From Blastocatellia bacterium (lineage in GTDB: Bacteria; Acidobacteriota; Blastocatellia; UBA7656), in NCBI GenBank assembly GCA_035275065.1, contig DATENM010000039.1, positions 243,182 to 307,181 on the forward strand: a stretch of 64,000 nucleotides of DNA, given 5' to 3'. A program made the translations under genes and the position numbers. The notes below the pieces were generated by a model, which saw only the letters and a program-made list of their open reading frames with translations, had not been told where the DNA came from and searched no databases. How positions within the stretch are numbered: position 1 is the first letter of the stretch; each line of letters starts with the position of its first letter. This document shows, one piece after another, positions 53,857-62,931 of the stretch.

Positions 53857-54826
53857 ACGCAGGCTCACCGCTTTGGCCGGCGGCGTCGGCGCGGCAAAGT
53901 TTCTGCTCGGACTCAGCGCCGTGATGCCCGCCGAAGACCTGACGATCATCGCCAACACCGGCGATGATATTGAGCTTTATGGCCTGCGCATCTCGCCCGA
54001 CATTGACACCGTGACCTATACGCTCGCCGGTGTCATCAACGAAGCGACGGGATGGGGAATCAGCGGCGACACTTTTCAATGTCTCGAATGGATGGCACGT
54101 TACGGCGAGCCGCGCTGGTTCAACCTGGGCGACCGCGACCTGGCGACGCACATCTATCGCACCAATCAACTGCGACAGGGGCGCACGCTCAGCGAAGTGA
54201 CCGATCACCTGCGCCGCGCGCTCAAGGTGGCGGCAAAGATTCTGCCGATGAGCGACGCTTACACGCCGACGCGCGTCGTCACTGACGCAGGCGAGATGCA
54301 CTTTCAGGAATATTTCGTCGGGCATCGCTCGGAGCCGCGTGTCAAGGCACTGCGCTTCGACGACATTGAAACGGCTCGGCCCGCGCCCGGCGTCACCGAG
54401 GCGATACGCGAAGCCGACCTGATTGTCATCTGTCCGAGCAATCCGTTCATCAGTATCGGCCCGATCCTCGCCGTGCCCGGCCTGCGCGATGCGTTGCGAA
54501 CGACACAAGCCCCGGTCATCGCCATCACGCCGATCATCGAAGGCCGCGCCTTGAAAGGCCCTGCGGCTGATATGCTGCGTGATCTGGGCTACGAATCTTC
54601 GGCGCATGCCGTCGCCGCGATGTACCAGGATTTCTGCGATGTCTTCGTGCTGGACGCGCGCGACGCCGCTCTGCAACCGCAAATCGAAGCGCTCGGCCTG
54701 CGCGCCGTCGTCACCGACACGGTGATGACCACACTGGCCGACAAGCAGCGACTGGCCCGCGAGGTGTTGTCACTTGTCACTTATGAAGGCTCTACTCATT
54801 CCGGTCAAAGACCCGGCAAACGCTAA
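53810..54826 (+). CDS. cofD: 2-phospho-L-lactate transferase-type enzyme CofD/FbiA (F420 biosynthesis)
   Basis: Joins the activated lactyl or enolpyruvyl phospho-guanosine to FO to give F420-0 or its dehydro form. The 338-residue product has the family motifs LAGGVGAAKFLLGL (nucleotide loop), IANTGDDIELYGLRISPDIDT (part: IANTGDDIELYGLRISPD), GDTFQCLEWMARYGEPRWFNLGDRDLATHI (part: WFNLGDRDLATHIYRT) and VICPSNPFISIGPILAVPG. Homology begins at residue 19; the first 18 residues are encoded partly by heptad repeats and contain HPTPNTQHP. TAA lies in frame just upstream, so ATG 53810 is the first possible start. No ribosome binding site is visible. The 3' end overlaps cofC by 44 nt. Confidence 0.9.
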   Translation: MDTASDQHPTPNTQHPRRLTALAGGVGAAKFLLGLSAVMPAEDLTIIANTGDDIELYGLRISPDIDTVTYTLAGVINEATGWGISGDTFQCLEWMARYGEPRWFNLGDRDLATHIYRTNQLRQGRTLSEVTDHLRRALKVAAKILPMSDAYTPTRVVTDAGEMHFQEYFVGHRSEPRVKALRFDDIETARPAPGVTEAIREADLIVICPSNPFISIGPILAVPGLRDALRTTQAPVIAITPIIEGRALKGPAADMLRDLGYESSAHAVAAMYQDFCDVFVLDARDAALQPQIEALGLRAVVTDTVMTTLADKQRLAREVLSLVTYEGSTHSGQRPGKR

Positions 54827-55451
54827 GACGCGGCTCGCGCCCTTGTTGTCGCCTGATGAAAGGCGGCGACTGGCATGGGCGATGTTTGAAGACGTCAGCC
54901 GCGCCGTCGCCGACGTGACCCGCGCCGACCGCGTCTATCTGGTGTCGAGCTTCGCGCCGGCCATCGCGCACGCGCAGGGGCTCGGCTGGGAGGTCTTGAA
55001 AGAAGCGACGCAAGCCGGCGAGAGCGCGTCTATTGATTGGGCGTCGGCTGTGCTTGCCGAGCGCGGCGTGGGTGCGGTGCTGCGATTGCCCGCAGACTTG
55101 CCGCTGGTGCGCGCCGCAGACCTGGACGCGCTGCTGGCCATCGAAGTCCGCTCGCCTGCCGCCATCCTCGTGCCTTCGCGCGAAGGCACCGGCACGAACG
55201 CCATTCTGCGCACGCCGCCGACCCTCTTCCCGTCGCGCTTCGGGCCGAACTCGCTGGCCCTGCATCGCGAGGAAGCGGCGCGTGCCGGCATTGAGTGTTT
55301 GATCGTCAACAATGAGCGGATCGCGCTCGACATTGACGACCCGGCTGACCTGCAAGCCCTGCTTGAGCTGGGCCGCGGCACGGCGGCGCACGCGGCGCTT
55401 GCGGGAATGCACATTGGATTGCGGATTGCGGATTGCGGATTGCGGAATTAG
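54783..55451 (+). CDS. cofC: 2-phospho-L-lactate/phosphoenolpyruvate guanylyltransferase CofC/FbiD
   Basis: Activates phospholactate or PEP with GTP for use by CofD. The 222-residue product starts MKALLIPVKDPANAKTRLAP, as the family does, and has VYLVSSFAPAI, AVLRLPADLPLVRAADLDALL and VPSREGTGTNAILRTPP, with FGPNSLALHREEA near the end; these bind GTP and the phosphate substrate. It overlaps cofD by 44 nt, so translation is coupled. After the family end (LLELGRGTAAHAALAG) the last 11 residues (IGLRIADCGLRN) come from an ATTGCGG repeat arm. Confidence 0.92.
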   Translation: MKALLIPVKDPANAKTRLAPLLSPDERRRLAWAMFEDVSRAVADVTRADRVYLVSSFAPAIAHAQGLGWEVLKEATQAGESASIDWASAVLAERGVGAVLRLPADLPLVRAADLDALLAIEVRSPAAILVPSREGTGTNAILRTPPTLFPSRFGPNSLALHREEAARAGIECLIVNNERIALDIDDPADLQALLELGRGTAAHAALAGMHIGLRIADCGLRN

Positions 55452-55549
55452 GAACGGCGCCGTTATCGTTCTGCTTTACTCTCAAGCAAAGAACAGAAGA
55501 CTCCGTTTATGTCTTTTAATCCGCAATCCGCAATCCGCAATCCGCAATC
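55417..55549. repeat. Perfect 30-bp inverted repeat of ATTGCGG heptads
   Basis: Arms 55417-55446 and 55520-55549, 30 nt, fully complementary, spacer 73 nt. Each arm has four heptads. The left arm encodes the C terminus of cofC and the right arm encodes the N terminus of cofE (NPQSAIRNPQSA). The spacer holds the cofC stop and the cofE start codon. Confidence 0.95.
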
Positions 55550-56297
55550 GGCAGAGCTACGAATCATCGGCGTGCCAGGCATGCCTGAAGTCGAAGCGGG
55601 CGACCCGCTGCCGGCGCTCATCGTCGAGTCTGTGCGCGCCGCCGGTATCGAGGTGGTCGCCGGCGACGTCTTCGTCGTTGCTCAAAAGGTTGTCTCGAAA
55701 GCCGAAGGCCGCATCGTGCCGCTTGCCGGGATTGAGCCTTCCAGGCGGGCGCGCGATTGGGCGGCGCGCTACGACAAAGACCCGCGCATGGTCGAAGTCG
55801 TCCTCAAAGAAGCGAAGCGCATCGTCCGCATGGAGCGCGGCGTCTTGATTGCCGAAACCCACCACGGCTTCATCTGCGCCAATGCCGGGGTTGATGCTTC
55901 AAACGTCGCGGCGGGTGTCGTCGTCTTGCTGCCGGAGGATGCCGACCGCTCGGCGCGCGAAATTCAGGCGGCACTGGAACGCGAGTTCAGCACCTCTGCC
56001 GCGGTGATCGTCTCGGACACCTTTGGCCGCCCGTGGCGCGAAGGCATCGTCAACATCGCCATCGGCATCGCCGGGATCGCGCCGCTCATCGATTATCGCG
56101 GCCAGCCGGATTCGCACGGGCGCGACTTGAAGGTCACGGTGATCGCCATTGCCGACGAGCTGGCTTCGGCCGCCGAGCTGGTGATGCGCAAGACCGCCGG
56201 CCTGCCGGTCGTCATCATTCGTGGCTTTGATTACACAGCGCGCGAAGCGTCGGCGCGCGAGCTGATTCGCCCGCCAGAGATGGACTTGTTTCGCTAG
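55509..56297 (+). CDS. cofE: Coenzyme F420-0:L-glutamate ligase CofE/FbiB type
   Basis: Adds glutamate residues to F420-0 with GTP. The 262-residue product matches the stand-alone archaeal-type CofE rather than the two-domain FbiB of actinobacteria. Motifs: LRIIGVPGMPEVEAGDPLPALI at the start, DVFVVAQKVVSKAEGRIVPL, ETHHGFICANAGVDASN, SDTFGRPWREGIVNIAIGIAG and GLPVVIIRGFDY. Conserved sequence starts at residue 18; before it stand MSFNPQSAIRNPQSAE residues encoded by a heptad repeat. Start ATG 55509 has only a weak AGAAGA site. Last of the F420 set; cofG/cofH are not in the window. Confidence 0.93.
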   Translation: MSFNPQSAIRNPQSAELRIIGVPGMPEVEAGDPLPALIVESVRAAGIEVVAGDVFVVAQKVVSKAEGRIVPLAGIEPSRRARDWAARYDKDPRMVEVVLKEAKRIVRMERGVLIAETHHGFICANAGVDASNVAAGVVVLLPEDADRSAREIQAALEREFSTSAAVIVSDTFGRPWREGIVNIAIGIAGIAPLIDYRGQPDSHGRDLKVTVIAIADELASAAELVMRKTAGLPVVIIRGFDYTAREASARELIRPPEMDLFR

Positions 56298-56428
56298 CCC
56301 GCCGGTTGACTGTGGCGAACCAACTCGGCTAATCTGGCCTCGACCCGGCGCAATTGACAACCGCATCAGCAATCCTACGAACAGCGCCGCCTGCACGACC
56401 GCATACGGCCTGACGACAAGGGGAAACT

Positions 56429-57598
56429 ATGGCTACAGATAACTACACTCCGCGACCCGAGCACAAATTCACTTTCGGACTCTGGACGGTCGGCAACCGC
56501 GGGCGCGACCCGTTCGGCGATGCCGTGCGCGAATCGCTGTCGGCCACCGAGATCGTCAAGATGCTCGCTGAGGTCGGCGCTTACGGCGTCAACCTGCATG
56601 ACAACGACCTCGTGCCCATTGATGCAACCCCACAGGAGCGCGACCGCATCGTCCGCGAGTTTAAGAATGCTTGCGAAGACGCCGGCTTGAAAGTGCCGAT
56701 GGCGACCGTCAACCTGTTTTATGATCCAGTCTTTCGTGACGGTGCCTTCACGGCCAATGATCCGGACGTGCGCGCTTATGCCGTGGCCAAGACCATGCAG
56801 GCGATGGACATCGGCGCCGAGCTTGGCGCGAAAATCTTCGTCCTCTGGGGTGGGCGCGAAGGCGTCGAGACCGACGCCTGTCGCCGGCCCGATGATGCCA
56901 TCAAACGGCTGCGCGAGGCATTGAATTATCTGTGCGAATATTCGAGCGCGCAGGGCTATGGCTATCGCTTCGCGCTCGAAGCCAAGCCGAACGAGCCGCG
57001 CGCCGACATCTACATGCCGACGACCGGCGCTTATCTGGCGTTCATCGAAACGCTCGACCACCCGGAAGTCGTCGGCGTCAATCCTGAAGTGGCGCACGAG
57101 CAGATGCCCGGCCTGAACATGATGCATGCGGTGGCGCAGGCATGGGAAGCGGGCAAGCTCTTTCACATCGATCTGAATGATCAGGTGCCGGGACGCTACG
57201 ATCAAGATTTGCGCTTCGGCTCGGCGAACCCGAAGACGGCTTTCTGGCTGGTGAAGTTTTTAGAAGATGTCGGCTATGACGGCTCGCGCCACTTCGACGC
57301 GCACGCCTACCGCACCGAAGACTACGAGGGCGTCAAAGACTTCGCGCGCGGCTGCATGCGCACCTACCTGATCTTAAAAGACAAGGCGGCGCGCTGGAAT
57401 CAGGACGCCGAGATCAAGGGGCTGCTCGCCGAGTTGAACGAGCTTGGCAATGGCGCGCCCGGTGTCGGCAAGTTTTCGAAAGCCGGCGCGCAGGCCTTGC
57501 ACAGTTACAGCTTCGACCGCGCGGCGATGTCGTCGAAAGGCTTGAAGTACGAACGGCTCGACCAGTTGACGGTAGACATCCTGCTCGGCGTGCGTTGA
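56429..57598 (+). CDS. xylA: Xylose isomerase
   Basis: Interconverts D-xylose and D-xylulose, and glucose and fructose. At 389 residues it is the short actinobacterial-type (class I) enzyme, without the N-terminal extension of class II. Catalytic His57 and Asp60 lie in LHDNDLVP, the metal ligands in [14 protein letters not shown] (Glu about 185, Lys about 187), HEQMPGLN (His) and [17 protein letters not shown] (Asp). AAGGGGAAAC is just before the ATG. No xylulokinase or transport gene is adjacent. A repeat follows its stop. Confidence 0.95.
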   Translation: MATDNYTPRPEHKFTFGLWTVGNRGRDPFGDAVRESLSATEIVKMLAEVGAYGVNLHDNDLVPIDATPQERDRIVREFKNACEDAGLKVPMATVNLFYDPVFRDGAFTANDPDVRAYAVAKTMQAMDIGAELGAKIFVLWGGREGVETDACRRPDDAIKRLREALNYLCEYSSAQGYGYRFALEAKPNEPRADIYMPTTGAYLAFIETLDHPEVVGVNPEVAHEQMPGLNMMHAVAQAWEAGKLFHIDLNDQVPGRYDQDLRFGSANPKTAFWLVKFLEDVGYDGSRHFDAHAYRTEDYEGVKDFARGCMRTYLILKDKAARWNQDAEIKGLLAELNELGNGAPGVGKFSKAGAQALHSYSFDRAAMSSKGLKYERLDQLTVDILLGVR

Positions 57599-57611
57599 GC
57601 GACGATCATTC

Positions 57612-57680
57612 AACCGCCAAGACGCCAAGGGCGCAAAGAGATTCTGCAATCCTCTTGGTGTTCTTGGCGTCTTGGCGGTT
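57612..57680. repeat. 29-bp inverted repeat of CCAAGACG-type units
   Basis: Arms 57612-57640 and 57652-57680, 29 nt; the outer 18 nt (AACCGCCAAGACGCCAAG) pair perfectly, the inner part has mismatches; loop 11 nt. Same outer sequence as the inner repeat of the MITE-like element at 21426-21557. It lies between xylA and the next gene. Confidence 0.9.
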
Positions 57681-57748
57681 TATTTACGACTGAAGACGAG
57701 AAACTCTTCCTTGCCTGAAATCACCAATCAGCCTTGAGGAGAAGATTG

Positions 57749-58231
57749 ATGACCGCCACATCTACGGCATCTTTGCCGCAAAGCTCTACGCCTTATCGCG
57801 CGATTTTTTGGGCCGGCCTGATCGCCGGCACACTGGACATTACCGCCGCCTGCATCACCAGCACACTACGCGGCGGCACGCCCTTGCGGCTCTTGCGCTA
57901 CGTCGCCGGCGGGCTGCTCGGCCCCGAAGCGTTTCAGGGCGGATTAGGCACTGCCGCGCTCGGACTGGCGTTGCACTACTTGATCGCGACGACGTGGGCC
58001 ACCGTTTACTACGCGGCGAGTCGCAAGCTTCCGGTGCTGGTCAGGCGACCGATTCTTTGCGGCTTGCTCTACGGCCTCGTCGTCTGGTGCGTGATGAATC
58101 TCGTCGTTCTGCCGCTCTCGGCACTGCCTAAGCCGACGTTCACGCTGAGCGGCGTCTTGATCGGCGCGACGATCCTCATGTTCTGCATCGGACTGCCCAT
58201 TGCGCTCATCGTCCGCCGCTACTCGAAATGA
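57749..58231 (+). CDS. Conserved membrane protein, function unknown
   Basis: A 160-residue protein with about four membrane helices: AIFWAGLIAGTLDITAACI, LGLALHYLIATTWATVYYA, PILCGLLYGLVVWCVMNLVVL and SGVLIGATILMFCIGLPIAL. The stretch TPLRLLRYVAGGLLGPEAFQGG between helices is distinctive. No catalytic motif that I recognise. AGGAGAAG lies 7 nt before ATG 57749. It converges with the aldo/keto reductase gene, 5 nt between the stops. Confidence 0.75.
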   Translation: MTATSTASLPQSSTPYRAIFWAGLIAGTLDITAACITSTLRGGTPLRLLRYVAGGLLGPEAFQGGLGTAALGLALHYLIATTWATVYYAASRKLPVLVRRPILCGLLYGLVVWCVMNLVVLPLSALPKPTFTLSGVLIGATILMFCIGLPIALIVRRYSK

Positions 58232-58236
58232 ATCGC

Positions 58237-59208
58237 TTACTGTGACCACTGCGTCGGCTGGCGATCCCAGCGATGGGGGCGCAGCTTCGCGTGTAGCTCG
58301 TCAGGCAGCGGGCCGGCGTCGCTTGCGGCAATATTCGCGTCAACGTGACGCCGCTTGCGCATGCCGGGGATGATTGTGCTGACCGTCGGATTGTTCAGAA
58401 TAAACCGCAGCGCCATCTCCGGCATCGTCATCGCTTCGGGCACCAGCGGCTTTAAAGCGTCGGCGCGCTCGACGCTCGGATTCAAGTTCTCCGGCACAAA
58501 ATAGGTGCTGCGCCAGTCGTCGGCGGGCCACCGGCTCTCTTTGGTGAGCGTGCCCGTCAGCGTGCCTTCGTCGAACGGCACGCGGGCGATTACCGCAACG
58601 TCATGTTCATTACACGCCGGGAAAAGCTCGTCTTCGGGGTTCTGGTCGAAGATGTTGTAAATGACCTGCACGGCGTCTATCAAGCCGCTGCGCACGGTGC
58701 GCACGCCGTTCCAGGGCTCCCAGCGATTGATGCTGATGCCGACGGCGTGCAGTAACCCCTGGCGGCGCAGCTCATCGATCTTCTTCGTCCAGCGATCATC
58801 GTCGAGCCAACTGTCTTCCCATGTGTGAAACTGCACGAGGTCAAAACTCGCCAGCCCGGCGTTCTGCAAGCTCGTATGCACGCTCTCTTCGATGTAATCG
58901 GGCGGGAAGCAATCGTCGAGCGTGAACTCGCGGCGGCTCGGCCACTGGCGATTACGGGGCGGCACTTTCGTCGCCGTGTAGAGCTTCTTGTCCGGGTTGG
59001 CGCGCAGCAGTTGGCCGAGCAATCGTTCGCTGCGGCCTTCGCCATACGCCAGCGCCGTGTCATAGAAGTTACAGCCCAGATCCGCCGAGCGTTGCAGCGC
59101 GGCGAGCGACTCCTCATCATTCGAGTCCGTCCAGCCGGCCATGCCCCACATCCCGTAACCGATTTCGCTGACCGACCAATCGGTGCGGCCAAAGCGCCGA
59201 TAGTTCAT
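58237..59208 (-). CDS. Aldo/keto reductase
   Basis: A 323-residue NADPH-dependent oxidoreductase of the AKR TIM-barrel type. It starts MNYRRFGRTDWSVSEIGYGMWG, and the tetrad is seen as Asp/Tyr in FYDTALAYGEGRSERLLG, Lys in LYTATKVPPRNR and His in LVQFHTWEDSW. The phosphate-binding end IIPGMRKRRHVDANIAAS is present. ATG 59208 has GAGGAGGGA 4 nt upstream. It follows the MDR dehydrogenase gene by 26 nt, on the same strand, so the two form an operon. Substrate unknown. Confidence 0.92.
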   Translation of the reverse strand: MNYRRFGRTDWSVSEIGYGMWGMAGWTDSNDEESLAALQRSADLGCNFYDTALAYGEGRSERLLGQLLRANPDKKLYTATKVPPRNRQWPSRREFTLDDCFPPDYIEESVHTSLQNAGLASFDLVQFHTWEDSWLDDDRWTKKIDELRRQGLLHAVGISINRWEPWNGVRTVRSGLIDAVQVIYNIFDQNPEDELFPACNEHDVAVIARVPFDEGTLTGTLTKESRWPADDWRSTYFVPENLNPSVERADALKPLVPEAMTMPEMALRFILNNPTVSTIIPGMRKRRHVDANIAASDAGPLPDELHAKLRPHRWDRQPTQWSQ

Positions 59209-59234
59209 TGATCCCTCCTCCTTCTCTCGATCTC

Positions 59235-60242
59235 TCAATAGGTGATGACGATCTTGCCGAAGTGCGAGCCGCTCTCCATATAGCGGAGCGCCTCGCCGAC
59301 TTCGGCAAAGTTGAATGTCCGATCAATCACCGGCTTCAGTTGATTCGCCCCGATGGCGCGGTTCATCTCTTCAAACATCTGACGCGAGCCGACGAAGACG
59401 CCCTGCAAGCGGACGCTCTTCATCAGGACGCTGAGCGGGTTGAAATCGCCGCCCATCGCCAGCACGCCGATCAGCGCGACGTGGCCGCCGACGCGCGCCG
59501 CGTTCAGTGATCTCGTCAACGTCCCAGGGCCGCCGACTTCGATCACATGATCTACGCCGAGCTTGCCGGTCAGGCGCGCGACCTCTTTGTCCCACTCAGG
59601 GGTGTTGCGGTAATTGATCGTTTCGGCGGCCCCCAGCGCGCGGGCGCGCTCAAGCTTCTCGTCGCTGCTCGACGTGATGATCACCCGCGCTCCATGCATT
59701 CTCGCCAGTTGCAGGGCGAAGATGGACACGCCGCCGGTGCCGAGCGCCAGCACCGTTTCGCCGGCTTTCAGGTTGCCAGAGTTGACCAAGGCGTGCCAGG
59801 CAGTGACGGCGGCGCACGGCAGCGTTGCGGCTTCTTCAAACGACAGATGATCGGGAACTCTAACCAGACCTTCTTCGCTGAACGCGCCGTATTCGCGCAA
59901 CACGCCGTCGAAGTCGCCGGCGCCAATCGCCGTGCGATTCTTCCGCATCGTTGTCGGCCCTTCGATCCAGCCCTGCGTGAAGATCGGGCAGACGCGGTCG
60001 CCGACGCGCCATCGCGTCACACTGCTGCCGACGGCGGTGATTTCGCCGGCGCCGTCCGACAGCGGCACGGCGGGCAGCCGTGCGCGCGGGTTGTAAGTGC
60101 CTTTGACAAACATCAGGTCGCGGTAATTCAACGACGCGGCGCGGAAGCGCACGACGACTTCATTGCTTGCCGGTTGCGGCTCGTCGCGCTCGACAAGCGC
60201 CAGGTGGTCAATACCGAATTCGCGGACTTCGTAGGCTTTCAT
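59235..60242 (-). CDS. Zinc-free MDR-family alcohol dehydrogenase/quinone oxidoreductase
   Basis: A 335-residue medium-chain dehydrogenase. NYRDLMFVKGTYN and PLSDGAGEITAVGSSVTRW take the place of the zinc-binding GHE stretch of true alcohol dehydrogenases; Cys and His metal ligands are missing, so it is of the quinone oxidoreductase or enoyl-reductase type. The cofactor site is VLALGTGGVSIFALQLARMHGA, with SSSDEKLERARALGA after it, where Ser instead of Asp suggests NADP(H). The C-terminal end SHFGKIVITY is typical. First gene of a two-gene operon with the aldo/keto reductase. Confidence 0.92.
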   Translation of the reverse strand: MKAYEVREFGIDHLALVERDEPQPASNEVVVRFRAASLNYRDLMFVKGTYNPRARLPAVPLSDGAGEITAVGSSVTRWRVGDRVCPIFTQGWIEGPTTMRKNRTAIGAGDFDGVLREYGAFSEEGLVRVPDHLSFEEAATLPCAAVTAWHALVNSGNLKAGETVLALGTGGVSIFALQLARMHGARVIITSSSDEKLERARALGAAETINYRNTPEWDKEVARLTGKLGVDHVIEVGGPGTLTRSLNAARVGGHVALIGVLAMGGDFNPLSVLMKSVRLQGVFVGSRQMFEEMNRAIGANQLKPVIDRTFNFAEVGEALRYMESGSHFGKIVITY

Positions 60243-60532
60243 TGCGATCCCCTCTATCCGTTTTCAAAGTGGTTCCGGCGCGCCGGTCGAGCGGCTGACC
60301 GCGGCGGATATTGCCAATTGCTTAAACTGACATTCTGCTTTGACGGCCATCGCCGCGCAAGCTCAGCGGCAGATGAGCGCGTGGGGAATAATGCGCAGGC
60401 GGCGAGCAAAGCTCCGCAGCCGGTCCGTAGATTCACTGTCTAAATCAAGGTTTTCGACTGGCACAATGGATGCTCAAGTGTGCATTGCGACACCTCAATT
60501 CGGATAGATTTGCGCTTGCTGATGCACGCTTC

Positions 60533-60564
60533 AAGCGGGCACAGGGCAAGGTGGATGCCCGCTT
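60533..60564. promoter_or_regulatory. 9-bp inverted repeat overlapping the kor promoter
   Basis: AAGCGGGCA (60533-60541) and TGCCCGCTT (60556-60564) are perfectly complementary, 14 nt apart. The second half overlaps the candidate -35 box, as an operator would. The bound protein is not known. Confidence 0.45.
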
Positions 60565-60591
60565 GTCGTGGTATATTGTTTTGTGTTATAT
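60563..60591 (+). promoter_or_regulatory. Candidate promoter of the korA-korB operon
   Basis: TTGTCG (60563-60568) and TTATAT (60586-60591), spacer 17 nt, about 90 nt before the korA start. The region is A+T-rich compared with the surroundings. Confidence 0.5.
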
Positions 60592-60683
60592 GACAGTCGG
60601 CTCGACCGACGGGTAATGGATTTAACCGGGCGGTGATGAGCGCATCACGCCTCACTTTCCAGACTGACAGGGTGGACACCGAC

Positions 60684-62552
60684 ATGGAATCAACAACGAT
60701 TCTCAACAACGTCGAAGAGAAACACATTGAAGAACTCGAAGCCGTGACCATCCGCTTCGCCGGCGATTCCGGCGACGGCATGCAGTTGACCGGCACGCAG
60801 TTCACCAATACGACGGCCATCGTCGGCAACGACATCTCGACGTTGCCTGACTTCCCGGCAGAGATTCGCGCCCCTGCCGGCAGTCTGCCGGGCGTTTCGG
60901 GCTTCCAGCTCAACTTCTCGAATCACGATATCCGCACGCCGGGCGACGAGCCGAACGTGTTGGTGGCGATGAACCCGGCGGCGCTGAAAGTGAACCTGCC
61001 CGATCTCGAAGCCGGCGGCTTGCTGATCGTCAACATCGATGCCTTCAGTGAAAACAACCTGAAGAAGGCCAGCTACGCCAGCAACCCGCTCAACGACAAC
61101 AGCCTCGACGGCTACCGCGTCTTCCGCCTGCCGATTTCGACGCTCAACCGCGCGGCGCTGAAAGAGATCAAGCTGCCGCCGAAAGAGATTGACCGCTGCA
61201 AGAATTTCTGGGCGCTCGGCCTGATGTACTGGCTCTATGACCGCCCGATGGGACCGACCGAGCGCTGGATCGAAGCCAAGTTCCGCACTAAGCCCGACGT
61301 GGCGCAAGCGAACCTGACGGCACTGAAGGCCGGGTTTGCTTACGGCGACGCCGCCGAGATCTTCACGACGCATTACCGCGTGCGCAAGGCGGCGATCACG
61401 CCGGGCAAGTATCGCAACATCACCGGCAATCAGGCGACGGCGCTCGGATGTGTGGCGGCGTCGGTTTTGGCGGGCCGCCCGCTCTTTTATGCGAGCTACC
61501 CGATCACGCCGGCCTCTGACATTCTGCATGAGCTGTCCATGCACAAGAACTTCGGCGTCAAGACGTTTCAGGCCGAAGACGAGATTGCCGCGATGTGCGC
61601 GACGGTCGGCGCGTCGTTTACGGGGCAACTGGCGCTGACGGGGACGAGCGGGCCGGGGCTGGCGCTGAAGAGTGAAGCCATCGGGCTTGCGGTCATGACT
61701 GAATTGCCGGTGGTCATCATTGACGTGCAGCGCGGCGGGCCATCAACGGGATTGCCGACGAAGACCGAGCAGGCCGACTTGCTGCAAGCCATGTTCGGGC
61801 GCAACGGCGAATGCCCGGTCGCCATCGTCGCCGCCGCGACTCCGGCTGACTGTTTTGCCATGGCGGTCGAAGCCTTCCGCGTCGCTGTGCGCCATATGAT
61901 CCCGGTAATCTATCTTACGGACGGCTATCTCGGCAACGGCGCCGAGCCCTGGAAGCTACCCAAGATGGAAGACCTGCCGAAGTTCGGCGTCGAGTTTACG
62001 ACTGAGGCCGAAGGCTTCCTGCCCTACATGCGCGACCCGGATTCGCTGGCGCGCAACTGGGCGATACCGGGAACGCCCGGCCTTGAGCATCGCGTCGGCG
62101 GGCTTGAAAAGGCCGACATCACCGGCAACGTTTCTTACGATCCCGAAAACCACATGCACATGGTCTTGACGCGCGCCGAAAAGGTGGCGCGCATTGCCGA
62201 CGACATCCCGGAGCTTGAAGTGTACGGCGAGCCGCAAGGGCGCTTGCTGGTCGTCGGCTGGGGCTCGACCTACGGGGCGATCACCTCGGCGGTCGAAGAG
62301 ATGCAGCAGCGCGGCCAGTCGGTGTCGAGCATCCACCTGCGCCATCTCAATCCGTTCCCGCGCAACCTCGGCGAAATCCTCGGGCGCTTTGACCGCGTGC
62401 TGGTGCCGGAATTGAACATGGGCCAGTTGTGCATGCTGCTGCGCGCCAAGTATCTGGTGCCGGCCATCTCTTATCCGAAGGTCAAGGGCAAGCCGTTCAA
62501 GATCAGCGAGCTGCTGGCGAAGATGAAGGAAGTCTATGAGGATGAGTTATGA
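60684..62552 (+). CDS. korA: 2-oxoacid:ferredoxin oxidoreductase alpha subunit (gamma-alpha fusion)
   Basis: A 622-residue subunit of a KorAB-type enzyme, which oxidatively decarboxylates a 2-oxoacid (usually 2-oxoglutarate) with CoA and reduces ferredoxin, or runs in reverse. The gamma domain (about 15-200) has [16 protein letters not shown] and [20 protein letters not shown]. The alpha domain follows with [35 protein letters not shown] and [19 protein letters not shown], and ends with the C-terminal swivel domain. ATG 60684 has AGGGTGG 8 nt upstream; a start at 60633 would add 17 residues. Its stop overlaps the next start (ATGA). Confidence 0.93.
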   Translation: MESTTILNNVEEKHIEELEAVTIRFAGDSGDGMQLTGTQFTNTTAIVGNDISTLPDFPAEIRAPAGSLPGVSGFQLNFSNHDIRTPGDEPNVLVAMNPAALKVNLPDLEAGGLLIVNIDAFSENNLKKASYASNPLNDNSLDGYRVFRLPISTLNRAALKEIKLPPKEIDRCKNFWALGLMYWLYDRPMGPTERWIEAKFRTKPDVAQANLTALKAGFAYGDAAEIFTTHYRVRKAAITPGKYRNITGNQATALGCVAASVLAGRPLFYASYPITPASDILHELSMHKNFGVKTFQAEDEIAAMCATVGASFTGQLALTGTSGPGLALKSEAIGLAVMTELPVVIIDVQRGGPSTGLPTKTEQADLLQAMFGRNGECPVAIVAAATPADCFAMAVEAFRVAVRHMIPVIYLTDGYLGNGAEPWKLPKMEDLPKFGVEFTTEAEGFLPYMRDPDSLARNWAIPGTPGLEHRVGGLEKADITGNVSYDPENHMHMVLTRAEKVARIADDIPELEVYGEPQGRLLVVGWGSTYGAITSAVEEMQQRGQSVSSIHLRHLNPFPRNLGEILGRFDRVLVPELNMGQLCMLLRAKYLVPAISYPKVKGKPFKISELLAKMKEVYEDEL

Positions 62553-62896
62553 GCGATGAAGAATTCGAGAAGCGAATGAAAGAGCAATTCGATCAACTGA
62601 CCGCAATTGTCATGAATCTCGGCGAGCGGGTTGACCAGCTTGGCGAGCGGGTTGACCAGCTTGGCGAACGCGTTGACCAGATCGGCACGCAGGTCGAGAA
62701 GCTGACAGATAAGGTCGACAAGCTGACCGATGCGGTAGTAGGCCTGATAGGCATTGTCGGACGACACGACCGACAGATTGCCGAACTGATCGAGCGTGGC
62801 AAAGAGAATGAAGAGCGCTCCAAGGCGACCGACGAGCGCATCAACGCGCTGATCGCGATTGTTGAAAAATCGTTTCGCCGACCGGATGAGCAATAG
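62549..62896 (+). CDS. Coiled-coil protein encoded between korA and korB
   Basis: A 115-residue, strongly helical protein. LGERVDQ is repeated three times in tandem, followed by [14 protein letters not shown] and LTDAVVG, that is heptads with hydrophobic residues at positions a and d over about residues 15-70. A second helix ([25 protein letters not shown]) follows a short loop. No catalytic site or membrane helix. It resembles many short coiled-coil ORFs of unknown role in cyanobacteria and acidobacteria. Its start overlaps the korA stop (ATGA) and korB begins 36 nt after it, so it is translated with the complex. A role in assembly or tethering is inferred from position. Confidence 0.75.
   Translation: MSDEEFEKRMKEQFDQLTAIVMNLGERVDQLGERVDQLGERVDQIGTQVEKLTDKVDKLTDAVVGLIGIVGRHDRQIAELIERGKENEERSKATDERINALIAIVEKSFRRPDEQ
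62618..62680 (+). repeat. Three 21-bp tandem repeats encoding LGERVDQ
   Basis: Units at 62618-62638, 62639-62659 and 62660-62680; the first two differ at one base. This shows recent in-frame expansion of the coiled coil. Confidence 0.9.
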
Positions 62897-62931
62897 TCCG
62901 GCGCGGCGGCGCATTAGCGAAGGGGAATCGT

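Larger units (their letters stand above)
60243..60683. other. Divergent promoter region of the dehydrogenase and kor operons
   Basis: About 441 nt without a gene. It contains the 9-bp inverted repeat and promoter-like boxes listed next, which point to korA. Confidence 0.5.
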
